Positions 44,494 through 56,707 of a stretch of DNA of 64,000 bases are shown one piece after another (position 1 is the first letter of the stretch; each line of letters begins with the position of its first letter). The translations under genes and the position numbers were made by a program. The stretch comes from Coniochaeta sp. PMI_546. Taxonomy: Eukaryota > Ascomycota > Sordariomycetes > Coniochaetales > Coniochaetaceae. The notes beneath the pieces are model-generated. The model was not told the DNA's origin, ran no database searches, and worked only from the letters and a program-made list of their open reading frames with translations. The stretch lies in the NCBI GenBank assembly GCA_021432605.1, contig MU271159.1:372001-436000 (forward strand), read 5' to 3'.

Positions 44494-47200
44494 CTACCAC
44501 CCATCTCCCCAGGTATCATCGTCATCCGCTGACTTCGGCTTCAGATCAATCTTCTTTGCCACAATTGGCTTGGAAGGCACTGTTTTCTTTGGTGCCGCTT
44601 TCTGCCCAGCAGCGCTACCCGTCTTGCCCAACCCTTTGGGTAGTGGCTTACCGCTGGTCGCACCGCTCTTCTTCGCTAGCCAGGCGGCAAAATCTGGTTC
44701 TGCGTCGTCGAAGGGTGTTGCGGTGCTACTGACTGTCCTCTGCGGTAGAGCAGAGGGCTTCGATGGCGGGCTCGTTTGTGTGGAGTCGTCATTCTCCTCA
44801 CCCTCGTCCATGTCACCCCAAGCGTCGAAGTCGTCGACTGCCGTAGGTTCGGGCTCGGTGAAGAACGAGTCGCCTCCAAAGTTAGCACCGGCCGAAGATG
44901 ACCGTGATAGTGGTGCAGAGGCAGGAGGCGACTTGAGCGCCTGTCGATGTAGTGCCGAAGCAGACGACGTAGCGGCTGGGAAAGCAGCCGGCCGTCTCGT
45001 CTCTTGTTGCGACTGTGTCGGAGTCGCTGTCCCATTTGCCTCAATCTCACCCGCCGCTGCGGACAACTTATTTGTAAAGGAAGAGATAGCCCAACCGGCC
45101 CAGCTGCCCGGCATGGATGACGAATCCGGCTGAGGCGTGCTCATCCTCGGTCCCGTCTGCTCAACTGTGCTCGGTGGCGGGAGGACAGTTTCTGGCATGC
45201 CAGCGGCTGCCTTCTTGATTTTCGCGATATACACGTCCATCGTTTTGATGGCCTGGTCGCGCACCAGCTTCTCCTTGTCGATGAGAAGAGGACAGATCGA
45301 CGGTAATATCCTCGCTGCACAGTCTTCTTCTGTGAAATACTCGCTCGTGACTGCTAGCGCCAGCAGGGAGGCGTTCCGAGCATGGACGAAGGGGTCGCGT
45401 AGGGATCTGGTAAAGGCTGCTATGAGAACTTTGGACCTGGTGGAGGTGCCTAGATTCTTGGCGATTTTGCCAAGACAGATGGTGGTGTTTGTGCGGATTC
45501 CGGGTTGCTCATCGTTTGCTGTTTTCGCGAGATACTTAAGTAATTCGCCGTTGATGGTCCTGTCGGAGAGTTTGGTTATGAGAGTGAGCACGGATTTGAG
45601 TGTTTGCTCGCGAACCACGGGTGCTATGTCGGTGAAACCGGTGACCTGATGTGTTTGATTAGTTTACTTCTCGTAGCTCTCGAAATCTTCAGAGGGTAAC
45701 TCACTATTTGTGGAAAGACTCTATCATTGACCACCTTCTGCGGTAGCCGATCGATCATAAGCGGTAGGCTATCCAACAAGCACACTCTTATTGCACGGTC
45801 AGGATTGCCAAATAGACGGATGACGACGGGTGTCACTTTCGAGTCAAAATCATCGTCTGATAGCTTCGTCGCGATTTTCATCACGACACCGAAAGCTTTT
45901 GGGCCTCCGCCTCCGAATTCAACAGATTTGAGGAGTTCCGGTAGGACTTTCATTTTGAAAAAGTCTTCCGGAAAATCATCGCTAAGGTGGTCCAAGTCGC
46001 TGTGTATAAGGTCAGTGATATTATACGCCATAGGTGATTCGGTTTTGATTACTGACTCGAGAAATGCCTCTCGTTCCGTCTCAGACTTGACGCCGAGGTT
46101 GTCGACGCCTTCGGTCAGCTTGATGAGAGGCGTATCGAAGAATGCACCACTCCGACGCCCCTGCTCTAAGAAGTGCCCAACACTGAGTCTCGCCTTGGGA
46201 TTTGCGTTCACTAGTCTCTTGTAGCTTGAATGCATGCTTGGTGGTACCCCTTTAGTCTGACCAGCCTGGTCGGGCCCAAGGAAGCTGCCGTTGAAGACTT
46301 CAAAAATCAGAACTCCAAAACCATATGAATCCACTACTGAGTGTGGGCTTTTCTTGATGGCTTCCCAGCCGGATCTTGCCAGTTCTGGTGGTGTGTACCG
46401 TGCCGAGTCAGGCACCAAGCTGCCGTATGTCTGGTATGTGTCAGCTGTGGAATCTTACGCCCCTGTCCTCAACCGGAGCTCATACATAAATGACAGCATC
46501 GTCATCTTTGACGTTGCTAAGGACCTCGAATCCGCCGAGCTTCCACTCTCCGCTCTCAGAGGTATAGATCGAAGCCACTTTGAGGTTGCCATGGACGGAC
46601 GAGGCCTCGTCGTTTATGAATTTGACAGTACTCTTATGCGCGTTGTTAGCACAGTAGCTACTGGATCGCATAGAGCACGACATACAGCTATGCTGTAGAG
46701 ACCCCATTTGGTCGTTTCTGGACTCAGACTTTTCCGTTTCACATGCCACCTGAGGGGAACGAGTCGCTCGGTCGCAATATAGATGTAGGAGTCGGTCTTG
46801 ATAGCAATATCAGCAGTCCGCCAGCGATCAGGGTTATTCAAGCCTTCGCACCTCGACGGTATCGAGCACCTTGATGACACCGGGGTGCCGTAAGGTCCGA
46901 AGTTTCTTGAGCGCATTCTTGGCGAGTGGAAGGGAGGATTTGTTCGCGGCGACGTCGAACGAGAAGATACTGCAGTTGCTTCCGTCTTCCTGTGAGCCCC
47001 AAACGTTAGCAAGGGATGGGCTAGGGGAAGCGTCGGGAAGCGCGTTGTGTGTCCAACTAGTGGCGGTGGTAACTTGCCCGTCTTGTGCCATTGTAGAGCG
47101 TCCAGATAGAGGGGTCGAGATCTACTTTATCGCCAAAGGTGTAGGGAAACGGAGGGCCTTTAGCGATTGCTGAAGCAACCGCTGACTTGAGAAAGTCCAT
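44494..47200 (-). CDS. CEX1: SCY1-like pseudokinase (Cex1/SCYL1 family)
   Basis: Six exons on the minus strand: 47078-47200, 46852-46989, 46686-46796, 46486-46632, 45705-46430 and 44494-45645, all in phase 0, giving 798 aa. The N terminus MDFLKSAVASAIAKGPPFPY leads into an inactive kinase domain (FSFDVAANKSSLPLAKNALK, LRTLRHPGVIKVLDTVE, YIATERLVPLRWHV, YTPPELARSGW) lacking a proper P-loop and HRD/DFG residues, as in the family. HEAT repeats follow (VLPELLKSVEFGGGGPKAFG to RDPFVHARNASLLALAV). The C-terminal disordered tail carries acidic Trp motifs (FDAWGDMDEGEE, DDDDTWGDGW) like those that bind COPI in SCYL1. Roles in the family include nuclear tRNA export and Golgi traffic. Intron 1 has a GC donor (CGG|GCAAGT), intron 5 GTGAGT. 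Confidence 0.93.
46990..47077 (-). other. GC-AG intron of the SCY1-like gene
   Basis: The 88-nt intron begins GCAAGTTACC, the classic GC-donor consensus, has a TTGCTAACG branch site and ends CTCACAG. Splicing joins LYNGTRR to EDGSNCSIFSFDV in frame, as expected for the family. Confidence 0.8.
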
Positions 47201-48568
47201 CCGGGATTGCGACCTGGGCACAACTATGTGTGTAGCAGGCTCAGGCGTCGTAAGCGGAATTATGGTGGATGTCCGATAGGGGATCGCGAAGTAGATGTCG
47301 TTCGTTATCCTTATCGCGAACGACAACTCTGTCCGTAGCACAGAAAAGGTACGTACTGCGTAGACACGGGTGCTGTTGTGCACACGGTAGCAAGACGAAA
47401 CTATATTCTTTCAGCGCTAAGCTATAATTGGTAAGCGGTGATCAATTCTGCCGGATGGACAAAGGTGCGCCGTGCGCCGTTCGAGCCGATGGTTCCTGTG
47501 ATTTGTCGCGGCGTCTGGATCCTTGGCATTCTCCACCAGACCAGCCGCGCTTGTCCATGTCTCCTCCTCCTTCCAGTCACTCATAATCATCATCCAGTTT
47601 TCACACGACCTACCTCATTTTATGCCGAAGGCGGCGACTTCATGTTCTCACTCTTGGGAGGTTTATGACTATGACGACACATCCATCAGATTATCATTAG
47701 CGCTTCATCTTGTTGGCCGTTGGTAGCCTTGCTCTTGTTTCCTAGCTTCGTCGGTATCCAATGTTTATAGGATACGTTTAATTCTGGCAAACGCCTTTAA
47801 TGGTCCAGGAAGACGACATCACGGAAGGCTGCAGGCAGGCCACTCGGGTCGTGAGGAAGTACTAAGGGCGTGAGGAGGAATATCAAGGTTAGCGCCAGTC
47901 CTGGTAAGTTCCCTTCTCATTCATCACTCCTGCCTTGCTTGTCAGCCTCAGCCTTGACAATGGTTGCTTTTCCGCGAGCCTCATCCGATTGTATCGGTCG
48001 TTGAGCTTCGGATTCACCCTTTGTCTCGCAATCGCAATGCGTAGCTATACTGCGCTGTCTATGATGAGCATTATGGTAAAAGGTCAGACTGCCCGTGAAA
48101 GCGCTCCCGGGGTTGTTGATTCTGGTTGTTGTCCGAGTTCCAGGTGTGAGTTTGTTGACTGGCTTTCATGCTACTATCTTCATGTTCAGCCGCACATCGA
48201 TCAGAGTATACGGATGTGTGGTTTCGCACAGATCAAAAATCAATGCTGTCTTCATCGATTCAGCTATTGCCGCTTTCCGGAGCCTAGCCTTCATCCATTA
48301 CTCCATGAGGCGGGGGCCAAAGGCTGCGGCGAACAGACGCCTTACGAAGGAAAACCGCTCGATCTTTCGACCTCATCACCAAACAACGACAATAAGCAGA
48401 ATCTATAAAACCGTTGCAGCTGGGGAGCATGACGACAATTGCTAAGACCTGAGACATTGCTGCAATTTTTTTCTTTTCTTTCTTTTCTTCTCCGTTTGGC
48501 TTTTGTCGTGTTTTTCATCTCAACCCTCTTGGTTTCCGTCGCGTTTGGCACCAACACTTCTAACCTCC
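47201..48568. other. Divergent promoter region, no gene seen
   Basis: About 1.4 kb between the SCY1-like gene and the PHD-finger gene. Frames at 47935-48445 show no recognisable features. A long T/C-rich run (48467-48490) before 48569 looks like a leader. Confidence 0.45.
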
Positions 48569-50900
48569 ATGCCTGATTACGCAGACGACACGTTGTACTC
48601 GCCTGGCGGCCGTCGCTCCATGCTTCCAAGCCGCAAATCCTCCTGCGCACATTGCAAAGAAGGTATAACTCCTGACAAGCGTCTGTATTCCTGCACACGG
48701 TGCCACAGGTATTATCATCCCGGCTGCTACGGGCGGACCCTTCCAGGCAAACCCATCGACTCTCCGTAAGTCCACTTCGTCGAGACATATGACCGCGTGC
48801 GGGACATGGGCGAAGAGATGGATACATCTTTTTCGGACATGGTATCATACGTTCGCCATCGTTCAGCTCCTGTTAGCCCCAGCACTTGCGAGGTTCTCGA
48901 TTTGCTACATGCCACATATCGAACTCGGATGTCATACCTTGTTTCTCTGTTCAGTCTTAAGCGCGATACTCGTGTCAAGATGGCAGCATCTACCTTGCTC
49001 TGCGGTGATGCTAACCCAGTCTCGTAGGAATTGGACCTGCAGGAGGTGCATCCAGAAAAAAGCTCAGCGCGGCTCGGCCAACTTTATGGGGACGACGAGA
49101 TCGCGTGATCATGATAGCAAGTCTACATCCTTGTACTGCAATACTGCGAAAACCTTTACTCCAGCGGGGCCTGCTAGACAAGCAGTTGATATGGCGTCTG
49201 GACCGGGCGGTTCCTTTACTCCTAACAGCAATGATGAGGGTCTCACCACCGGAGAATGCGCAGTGCCGAAATGTTCTGCGAGGTCAATGCCCGATAGGAA
49301 TCTGTGCTCATTGCACTTAGGCGAAGAGATGGAGCAAAGTCAGACTCTAAGATCATCTCACGTCCACGGGCCGGCGCATCATACAACGAAAGCTAGCCTA
49401 CCTCTTGATCATGGGCCGCCCAGCGTCCTCCCAGTGACTAGACGGAAGACTGGATCGACTGGTGGGGTCGTCCGGCCGCCAAGTTCTGTCTCGAAAAGCA
49501 ATGGATCGGGTGGTGGAGTTATCAAACCTTCAAGTTTCTATTCAAAACCCAATGGCTCGATCATAACGGCAAACAAGCCCACACAAGGAGCTCGCTCTCC
49601 TCCCGACAGCTCTGATGAATCTGGGCCCGTGAGGAAGAAACCACGTCTGGATAGGAGTCATGTAGGCAGCTCCGCGGAAAAGCCTGATGTCGCATCCAAG
49701 AAGCCTTGGAATACCGGCTTCAATCCACGGCCAACTACGAAACCGCAAGAGGAAGCCCATCGCAGAACAGGGAAGAGTTCGGAGACGGGAGGGAATAACA
49801 ACACAAAGCATCGGTTACCGACCAATAGGACACAGAGAAAGTTCGCACCGAAAATTGAGCTTGCGTTGAAAAATTCAAGCGGAACGGAGCATGGGCCGAA
49901 GGATAGACCTTTGTGCGAGTCCCCTCGCATGAACGGAAGCGCCGCCAGGGAAACAACCCACTCGACCGATTCCCCGCAAAGTCATGGAAAGGAATTCGTT
50001 GGGAATGAGTCAGTTATAGCGTGGTACGAACAACGTGAATCCGTGAAGCCTGAGCGACGGTCCCAGCCGTTTAACACTCTAACCGACAGCAAGAGTCCTT
50101 TCTTCTCGGGAGGAGCATCATTGGAAAGTCCTGCTCCGGTAGGATCAACAAAAGCCGTAGTCAACGAGAGGAGAGCGACTCCAGTCAGTAGCTGGGTGCT
50201 TCCGCCCTCTCTGGTGAACACATCGCCCAAAGGCACGCCTAAAACAACCTCCAGTCGATTCTTCCAGCCGCAACTTCCAACACAATCTCAGAGGCAACAA
50301 ACAGCGTCGAAGCTACCGTCATTGTCCCAGCAACATCTGGACGGCTGGGCATTTGTGCCCGCTCCTGCTCCCAATAAGGCGCAGCCTCCTATAGGTCCGG
50401 GACAGAGGGTCTCAGATCTAGATTTCGACTCGCTTATATATTGCCAGGCTGGTGCAGCGTCTCCGCCAAGAGGAATATCTGTAAATCTCCAGAAGATCAA
50501 AAAGCCACCTCCACCGCCGCAACCAGAACCACCAGATGAACCGTTTTACGCTCACATCGATCCACGTGTGCACTGGCCTCAACAACACTCGCCGGAGTGG
50601 TACGAGAAGAAAATCCGAGAAATTCGGGCTCGAGGCGGACGGAAAGCGAGGTTTGGCAAAGCTGCACAACGTTTGAAACAGCAACGCGAACAAGAGGGAC
50701 AGGTCAGTTTCGAGGACAGCCTTCCAGAGAAGATTAGAGAGAATCCAGCGTGGTTGCGTGCTCTTAAAGAACTCCACGAGGATCAGCCACAAGAGGAGAG
50801 TCTCAAGAAAAGGGGCGGGCAGCGCGGATCGAAGGCGGGGAGACAAGGACTGAAACGCCAGCCGTCCACAGCAGGTCCTACCACTCCTCGAAAGTCATGA
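48569..50900 (+). CDS. PHD-finger protein (chromatin reader candidate)
   Basis: Two exons, 48569-48765 and 49028-50900, give 689 aa. Splicing across the 262-nt intron is required to complete the PHD finger: CAHCKEGITPDKRLYSCTRC, HRYYHPGCYG and, from exon 2, NWTCRRCIQKK, a full C4-H-C3 set at about residues 25-72. PHD fingers bind histone H3 tails. The middle is disordered, Ser/Pro/Lys-rich with basic PVRKKPRL (possible nuclear signal) and CAVPKCSARSMPDRNLCSLH, a second Cys/His cluster near residue 110. The C terminus has a conserved-looking segment, FYAHIDPRVHWPQQHSPEWY, followed by basic helix IREIRARGGRKARFGKAAQR. The frame stays open upstream of 49028 inside the intron, which can mislead gene callers. 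Target mark is unknown. Confidence 0.85.
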
Positions 50901-51953
50901 CAGTAAGCTTCCCCAGAGGTCATGACATTCACCTTCCAATTGTCTAGGACTATCCAGTCGCCTAAGAGACAATTGTTTTACTTTCAGGGCCGAGTTGTAC
51001 CGCATTGATATTTCCCCTGTCCACGGACAGGGAAGTCAGAGAACTACACTTTCCTCTAGACGTGGAAATCGCAGAGAAGAGAACCGAGAGCAGCAGGACT
51101 CCACATTTTGGGCTTGAAATGCCAGCTGCTTGAAAGGATTGTACGACAAGGAGACAATACCTAATTGAACATGTTTTTGGGCGTAGCATAGCATGGCATG
51201 CACTTATGGCGCTGGGTCGGGGAGTTTTGCTTCGAAGAGGTCAAGAAAGCTGGGAAGCGGAGGCTGTCTCGTTATGAGCAGTCATTGTATTCGCGGTACC
51301 CTGTATATATATCCATCATCAACAGAGGCAGAGAGTGAATTGGAAAGCAACACAAGTAACACGAAGCTCCCTTGTGCACATAGCGAAAGTTGACTACAAA
51401 ACTTATCGAGACTACACTCAGCACAATATTGCTACATATTGCGGAGACCCCTGTTAGAGAAATACCTCGACAGGTAAACTAAGATTCGCATAGCTTTACT
51501 AAGCCGTTAAATAGGCCAAGTTGTGTTTCGGTGGAGGACTATAAAAGTCTAGAGACTTTAAGTGTAGATATAATCCTTTAGAACTGTTAGCTAACCTGAC
51601 CCTACCCCTAACCCTCCTTTCCTAGCCAACTGCATAACTGTCCACCACCAGAAAGCAAAGATGAAGGGATCAAGAGACAGTACCTTGCCACAGCCCCGTA
51701 GACAATTCGTTTGCCTACTACACTCTTTCAACTACTATACACTGTGCTCAGACATTTAAACTTGACTTATTCATTTCAGATAACTGCTCCTCGACGATAT
51801 GGTATCCAAGCAACCCGACTTTTGGCCCAAGCCCAGATGCACCTCAGCACGCCCTATAAAACTTCAAACATGCAGCCTCGTCTTTTTATAATCGTCGCAA
51901 AAATAAACTCCTCTCTTCCATGCCAACTTCCTACTCCTTACCAAACCACCCAT
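50901..51953. other. Intergenic with telomere-like CCCTAA run
   Basis: About 1 kb, tail-to-tail with the aconitase gene. It is AT-rich around 51400-51590 and has CCCTACCCCTAACCCT near 51600-51615, a degenerate telomere-type repeat. No gene is supported. Confidence 0.45.
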
Positions 51954-54425
51954 CTACTGGTTCCTCTTACTCAGGAGATTGAGCGCACTGCCCGCCAATA
52001 TAAACCCAGCCTGATCCTCACTCACAGCATGGCGAACAGGAATCAGCACCTCGCTCCCATCCTTCTTCGTGACCCTGAGCTTAACATCTCCCTTGCCGCC
52101 ATTGACCAGCATCTCATACAGGCCGACGGTCGCAACCTCGTCGCCGGCGCCGATCAGGTCGTAGTCGCTCTCGTTCTCGAGCGTGAGCGGCACCACACCC
52201 TGCTTCTTGAGGTTCGTCTCGTGGATCCGCGCAAAGCTCTTGCACACGATGATGCGCGCGCCGAGGTACCGCGGCTGCAGGGCGGCGTGCTCTCTCGCGC
52301 TACCCTCGCCGTAGTTGTGCTCCGCGACCACCAGCCAGTCTTGCCCCGCGGCCTTCCACTTCTTGGCCAGCTCGGGGATGGTGTGCTTGCTGCCGTCCAG
52401 GTCGTAGGCGACGTTGACCTCGCCCGTCTCGGCGTTGACGGCTGTCTGGAGCGTGTTGGCCGAGATGTTGGGCAGGTGGCCCTTGTACTTCAGCCATGGG
52501 CCGGCGGCGGAGATGGTGTCTGTCGTGCACTTTCCGGTTATCTTTACCAGGACGCGGAGGCCGGTGAGGTCGCTGTTGGGGAAAGGGGGGAAGGGTTCGA
52601 GGAGAGCGAGGCGATCGGAGGACGGGGAGATGGCGACGGATACCGAAGAGTCGGGCGGTTGGGAGGTTAGAGCCAGGGAGGCTCTGCCTGACTCAAAGGG
52701 AGTCTGGGGACCCTCAAGTCCCTTGGGGGCGGGGAAGCGGAAGTCCTTGCCGTCGGGCGTCTTGAGCGTGTCAGTAATGGGGTTGAAGGTCGTCGAGCCC
52801 GCAAAGGCCATGGCGGTGACGATCTCGGGAGAGGCGAGAAAGTTCATGGTATCCGGGTTGCCGTCGTTCCGGCCGCGGAAGTTGCGGTTGTACGAGGTGA
52901 AGATGGCGTTGGGGACGCCCTTTTCTACGGTGTCTTGGCGCTTCCACTGCCCGATGCACGGCCCGCAGGCGTTGGAGAGGACGATGCCACCCGCGGCTTC
53001 GAAGGTCTCGATCGTGCCGTCGCGCTCGAGCGTGGAGCGGATGGATTCGCTGCCGGGCGTGATGTAGAAATCGACTGCGGGCTTGAGGCCAGCTTGTTCG
53101 GCGGCTTTAACCATGCTCTCCACGCGCGTCATGTCTTCATATGAGCTGTTCGTGCAGCTTCCGATGAGACCGGCCGAGAGCTTTTCTGGCCACTGTTCTT
53201 GTCGGACTGTCTCCTTGAATTTGGAGAGAGGGGTTGAGAGATCGGGTGTGAACGGTCCATTGACATGAGGTTCAAGCTCGGAGAGGTTAATGTTGATGAC
53301 CTGATCGTATTGTGCACCTTCATCCGCGCGGAACTTGAAGTAGGTGTCCTCGGCAAGTCCAGTACCTGGGAAGGACTCGAGCAAAGCGACATTTCTGCTG
53401 GCTTGCTCTCTCCTCGTGGACTTGAGGTATCTGTGGGAAGCCTCGGTAACGGGGAACAGCGACGTCGTCGCGCCCACCTCTGCGCCCATGTTGCAGACCG
53501 TAGCCATACCGGTACAGCTGAGAGTGTCTACTCCAGGACCAAAGTACTCGATAATATGATTTGTTCCGCCACGCACCGTCAACAAACCGGCCAGATGGAG
53601 GATAAGATCCTTCGGGGAAACCCAGTCATTCAGCTGGCCAGTCAACCGAACGCCAAGGATCTTCGGTGCCTTGAGTTCCCAAGGAGCGCCAACGAGAGCC
53701 TCGACAGCATCAGCGCCACCAACACCGATAGTTATGGTCGAGAGTCCTCCAGCATTTGGCGAATGGCTGTCTGTACCGAGCATCATAAAGCCCGGCACGG
53801 CATAGTTCTCCAGGACAGTCTGGTGAATGATGCCTGCTCCGGGAGGCCAGAAATCGATTCCATACTTCTTGCCTGCCGACTCGAGAAAGTCAAACACCTC
53901 TTTATTGATCTGGATTCCTGACGTCAGATCCTCGTCGGCACCACGCTCGCCCACAATCAAGTGGTCGCAATGTATGCTGGCTGGGATGACGGGACTGGGG
54001 AGGTTGCAGGTCATGAACTGCAGCAGAGCCATCTGTGCCGAGGCATCTTGCATGTTTACCCGGTCTGGGTTGAGCTTCAGGTTGGCCTTGCCCCTGATGT
54101 CGCGCCCGTTGTTCGTGTTGGAGAGGAGTGACTCCTCGACATTGTCTAAGTGACTGTAGAGGATCTTCTCGGCTAGCGTAAGGCGCTGTTTCCCTAGCAC
54201 CCTTCGGACTTCGGAGTACTTGTTATAGAGTTTCTCGTACGTCGGCGGTAGTGCAGCGGCGGTGCTGGCGAAAAATCTCGGTCGCAGCGCATGTCGGCCA
54301 TGCTGGGCTTGAAGTGTTCTCTGGCAGCAAGAAGTTAGGACTCGGTGTCAATGAACGACTAATGCAGAATGTGTACTTACCCTGAAAGTCACACCAGCCC
54401 GGCTGGCTAGTTCTGTGGCCCTCAT
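51954..54425 (-). CDS. ACO2: Mitochondrial aconitase-family enzyme, ACO2 type
   Basis: Two exons, 54381-54425 and 51954-54320, give 803 aa. The start MRATELASRAGVTFR joined to RTLQAQHGRHALRPRFFAST forms a basic, acid-poor mitochondrial presequence. The catalytic domains show GTDSHSPNAGGLSTITIGVG, GLIGSCTNSSYEDMTR and SNACGPCIGQWKRQ, which hold the three 4Fe-4S cysteines, and the C-terminal swivel domain NYGEGSAREHAALQPRYLGA with the active-site Ser/Arg. It resembles yeast Aco2 rather than Aco1, so a role in lysine biosynthesis (homocitrate to homoaconitate) beside or instead of the TCA cycle is possible; the sequence alone does not decide. Intron donor GTAAGT, acceptor CCAG. Confidence 0.93.
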
Positions 54426-54827
54426 CTTTGCAGTCAATGGCTCTCGACTCTGTGTTGCGAAGGGCTTGAAGGGGAGTCACCAACAAAAAAAAGTTCACTC
54501 TCATGTCGCCATCCCAGGTCCCGCCGATTTTCGGCATTAGCCTTATGGATTCCGGGGAATCATAGGGTAGCGACCCACTATGCCGCGGTGCTGGGAGTCT
54601 TCTCAGCCAATCATGTCTTTCATGTTACAGAGCCTGGCTATAACAGTTTCGGCTACCTTACAATAGGACCACCCTATTCGAGAATATCTCTACAATTTGG
54701 TAGAGTCAAGGACGACCACCAAGGTAGTACCTGTAACACGTGCTTCCAACATGACAACGATTCTTTTATGATCATGTTGCATATATACCATCAAACACGC
54801 TAAAGCCTCTGAAGATCTATCTTGACA
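54426..54827. other. Intergenic, aconitase promoter
   Basis: About 400 bp with the aconitase promoter and the end of the GH28 gene. No gene is seen. Confidence 0.5.
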
Positions 54828-56042
54828 TTATTTCCCGCTCGCACCACTGGAGCACGTCACACCAATCGAGCTTGGCGTGTTCGCACACAGATACTTCGCC
54901 GTTCCACTCGGCGGCTTGACCGTCATGCCGCTGAACGTCACTCCGCAGGTGCCTGACTTCGGGCAGTTGAGGTTCGCAACCGTAGGGGCATACTTGGAGC
55001 TCGTAGTCCCCGAGAAACCCCTCACTACAATGCCGGACAGCTGCGCCGTGCTGGGATACGACGTGCAATAATCCGTATCCTCACCATAGCAGCTCTGGAT
55101 CTGGAAGGCGTAGTCGGAATTCTGCACCACCACGTTCTCAAACGTGACATTTGATACGACTGCTGTTCCGTGATCTGGGCCGTCCGGGTACAGCTTGATG
55201 CCGGCTGCTTTGGTTGAGTCGATCATAGTCGCCCCGGAGACCCAGATGTTCTTGACCGTGTCGGTGTTGGTCTTGCCCAGACTGCCGACTGAGAGACCAT
55301 GACTGCCGGTGCAAGTAATTCCGGTCACGGTCGCGTAATTGGTGCCGGGCTTGAAGGCCACGCAGTCATCGTTGTTAGTGACAGTGGCATCTGTTATGCT
55401 GACATACGTCGACGTGCCAACGTCCCAGCCGTCGGTGTTTTTAGGGAGGTTTGCGCTCTTGCTTGTGGCTGACAGTGTGATCTTGTTATACTGGACATTG
55501 CTCGAGCCGCCTGTAACGGTGTGGAAGACGTTGGGGGCGTTCTTGAAGCGCAGGTTTTGCAGGATCACATTCTTCGAGTTGTTAATGTAGAAGAGCGTCG
55601 GTCGTGCATACGACGAATCTGTGGCAAAGCGGTCGTATGACGACTGCCCGTTGCCGTCTATGACTCCAGTTCCGGTAGAGGAGTACATCTTCGCACCGGC
55701 GATGCCGTCCATCAGAAAGATGGATTTGCGACCGTTCCAGTAGTCCGTGTCGCCCGACACCTTCAGCGTACCTTCAATCTGCACAGTGCAGCCGGAGCAT
55801 CCCGCGAAGGTGAAAGCCGAGTTGATGTAGTAGGTGGTGCCCGATGGAATGACAATAGTGCCTGACGCACAGCTGGCGATAGCGGACTGTATGGCAGGCA
55901 CATCGTCGACAGAGCTGCTTCCACCGGCTTTGGGAGTGCAAGTTGACGCTCTCTTGTTGACGACCGGAGTGGGTGGGTCGCTCCTAACCACCGTGGCGGC
56001 ATTCGCAATTCCGGCCAGGAGCAGGAGTGTAGACAAAATCAT
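54828..56042 (-). CDS. Secreted GH28 pectinase, exo-polygalacturonase type
   Basis: Single-exon 404-aa protein. It starts with a signal peptide, MILSTLLLLAGIANA, and a dibasic site (NKR) that may be a Kex2 pro-site. The GH28 beta-helix motifs are visible: NTDGWDVG, NNDDCVAFKPG with the paired catalytic Asp, and TGSHGLSVGSLG with the active-site His. The usual RIK motif reads GIKLYPDG, so the Arg position is Gly; this variant occurs in my recollection of fungal exo-acting members, so exo-polygalacturonase or a related exo-activity is the best reading. Cys pairs near the C terminus (CPKSGTC, CANTPSSIGVTC) fit secretion. It is divergent from a pectin methylesterase gene, forming a functional pair for pectin breakdown. 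Confidence 0.93.
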   Translation of the reverse strand: MILSTLLLLAGIANAATVVRSDPPTPVVNKRASTCTPKAGGSSSVDDVPAIQSAIASCASGTIVIPSGTTYYINSAFTFAGCSGCTVQIEGTLKVSGDTDYWNGRKSIFLMDGIAGAKMYSSTGTGVIDGNGQSSYDRFATDSSYARPTLFYINNSKNVILQNLRFKNAPNVFHTVTGGSSNVQYNKITLSATSKSANLPKNTDGWDVGTSTYVSITDATVTNNDDCVAFKPGTNYATVTGITCTGSHGLSVGSLGKTNTDTVKNIWVSGATMIDSTKAAGIKLYPDGPDHGTAVVSNVTFENVVVQNSDYAFQIQSCYGEDTDYCTSYPSTAQLSGIVVRGFSGTTSSKYAPTVANLNCPKSGTCGVTFSGMTVKPPSGTAKYLCANTPSSIGVTCSSGASGK

Positions 56043-56707
56043 TCTTGAAAGATTTCAAGGACGAATAAGTGACTTCAATTTGCCTGGAGATTCCCATTGG
56101 CAAACCTTTAGTCTAGGCATCTTGTCTTTTATCGTCATACCAGGCACTCTACGTGTTGAGGGTAAGGACACTATTCGAGGATCTAGGATTGACGTCGGAA
56201 CATGGCCAGATCGGGAAACCGTTGGAGAAACCGGGTAACTGATTCGTGGGTTTATTGCAAGCACCCGAAACCTAGGGAAGTTCATTCGGCTCAGACACAT
56301 CATCCGCAACCTAGCCCTACAATGGAACTGTGCCCGAGTCACATTGCCATGATACCTTGCTCTTGCTAACCTGCATCTCGTAGGGTTGTTGTTCAGCTAG
56401 CCCGTGAGAGGCTCGCATCAACCAAATTTACTACCTCTCCTCCATCAACCAGTATCGCACTCGTGCTAAAAGACCCCGATTCACGGATATCAATACTTGA
56501 TGGAAGTCCACGATGCTCCGCCGGACTACACTCCCGATATAGCTACCTTTTACCGGGCCTCCGAACACCTCACGGCCCGGTTTCCGTTGAGTGCGGTCTT
56601 AGCAGACAGATTTTGGTTGTCACAGCACATATATCCTGAAGATAACTCGACGGGTGTGGAATAAATAGAAATAGCCATTTTCGAGACTCTGTACTAGGTC
56701 TTTCACT
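56043..56707. promoter_or_regulatory. Shared divergent promoter of two pectinase genes
   Basis: 665 bp separate the GH28 and CE8 start codons. Co-regulation by plant cell-wall signals is plausible from gene content. A TATA-like ATAAATA lies about 45 bp before the CE8 start (about 56661). No gene is seen in it. Confidence 0.5.

Noticed and set aside
51711-52670. 319-codon plus-strand frame
   Set aside because: It is antisense to the aconitase gene, with Leu/Val/Arg-rich composition typical of a reverse-frame shadow.
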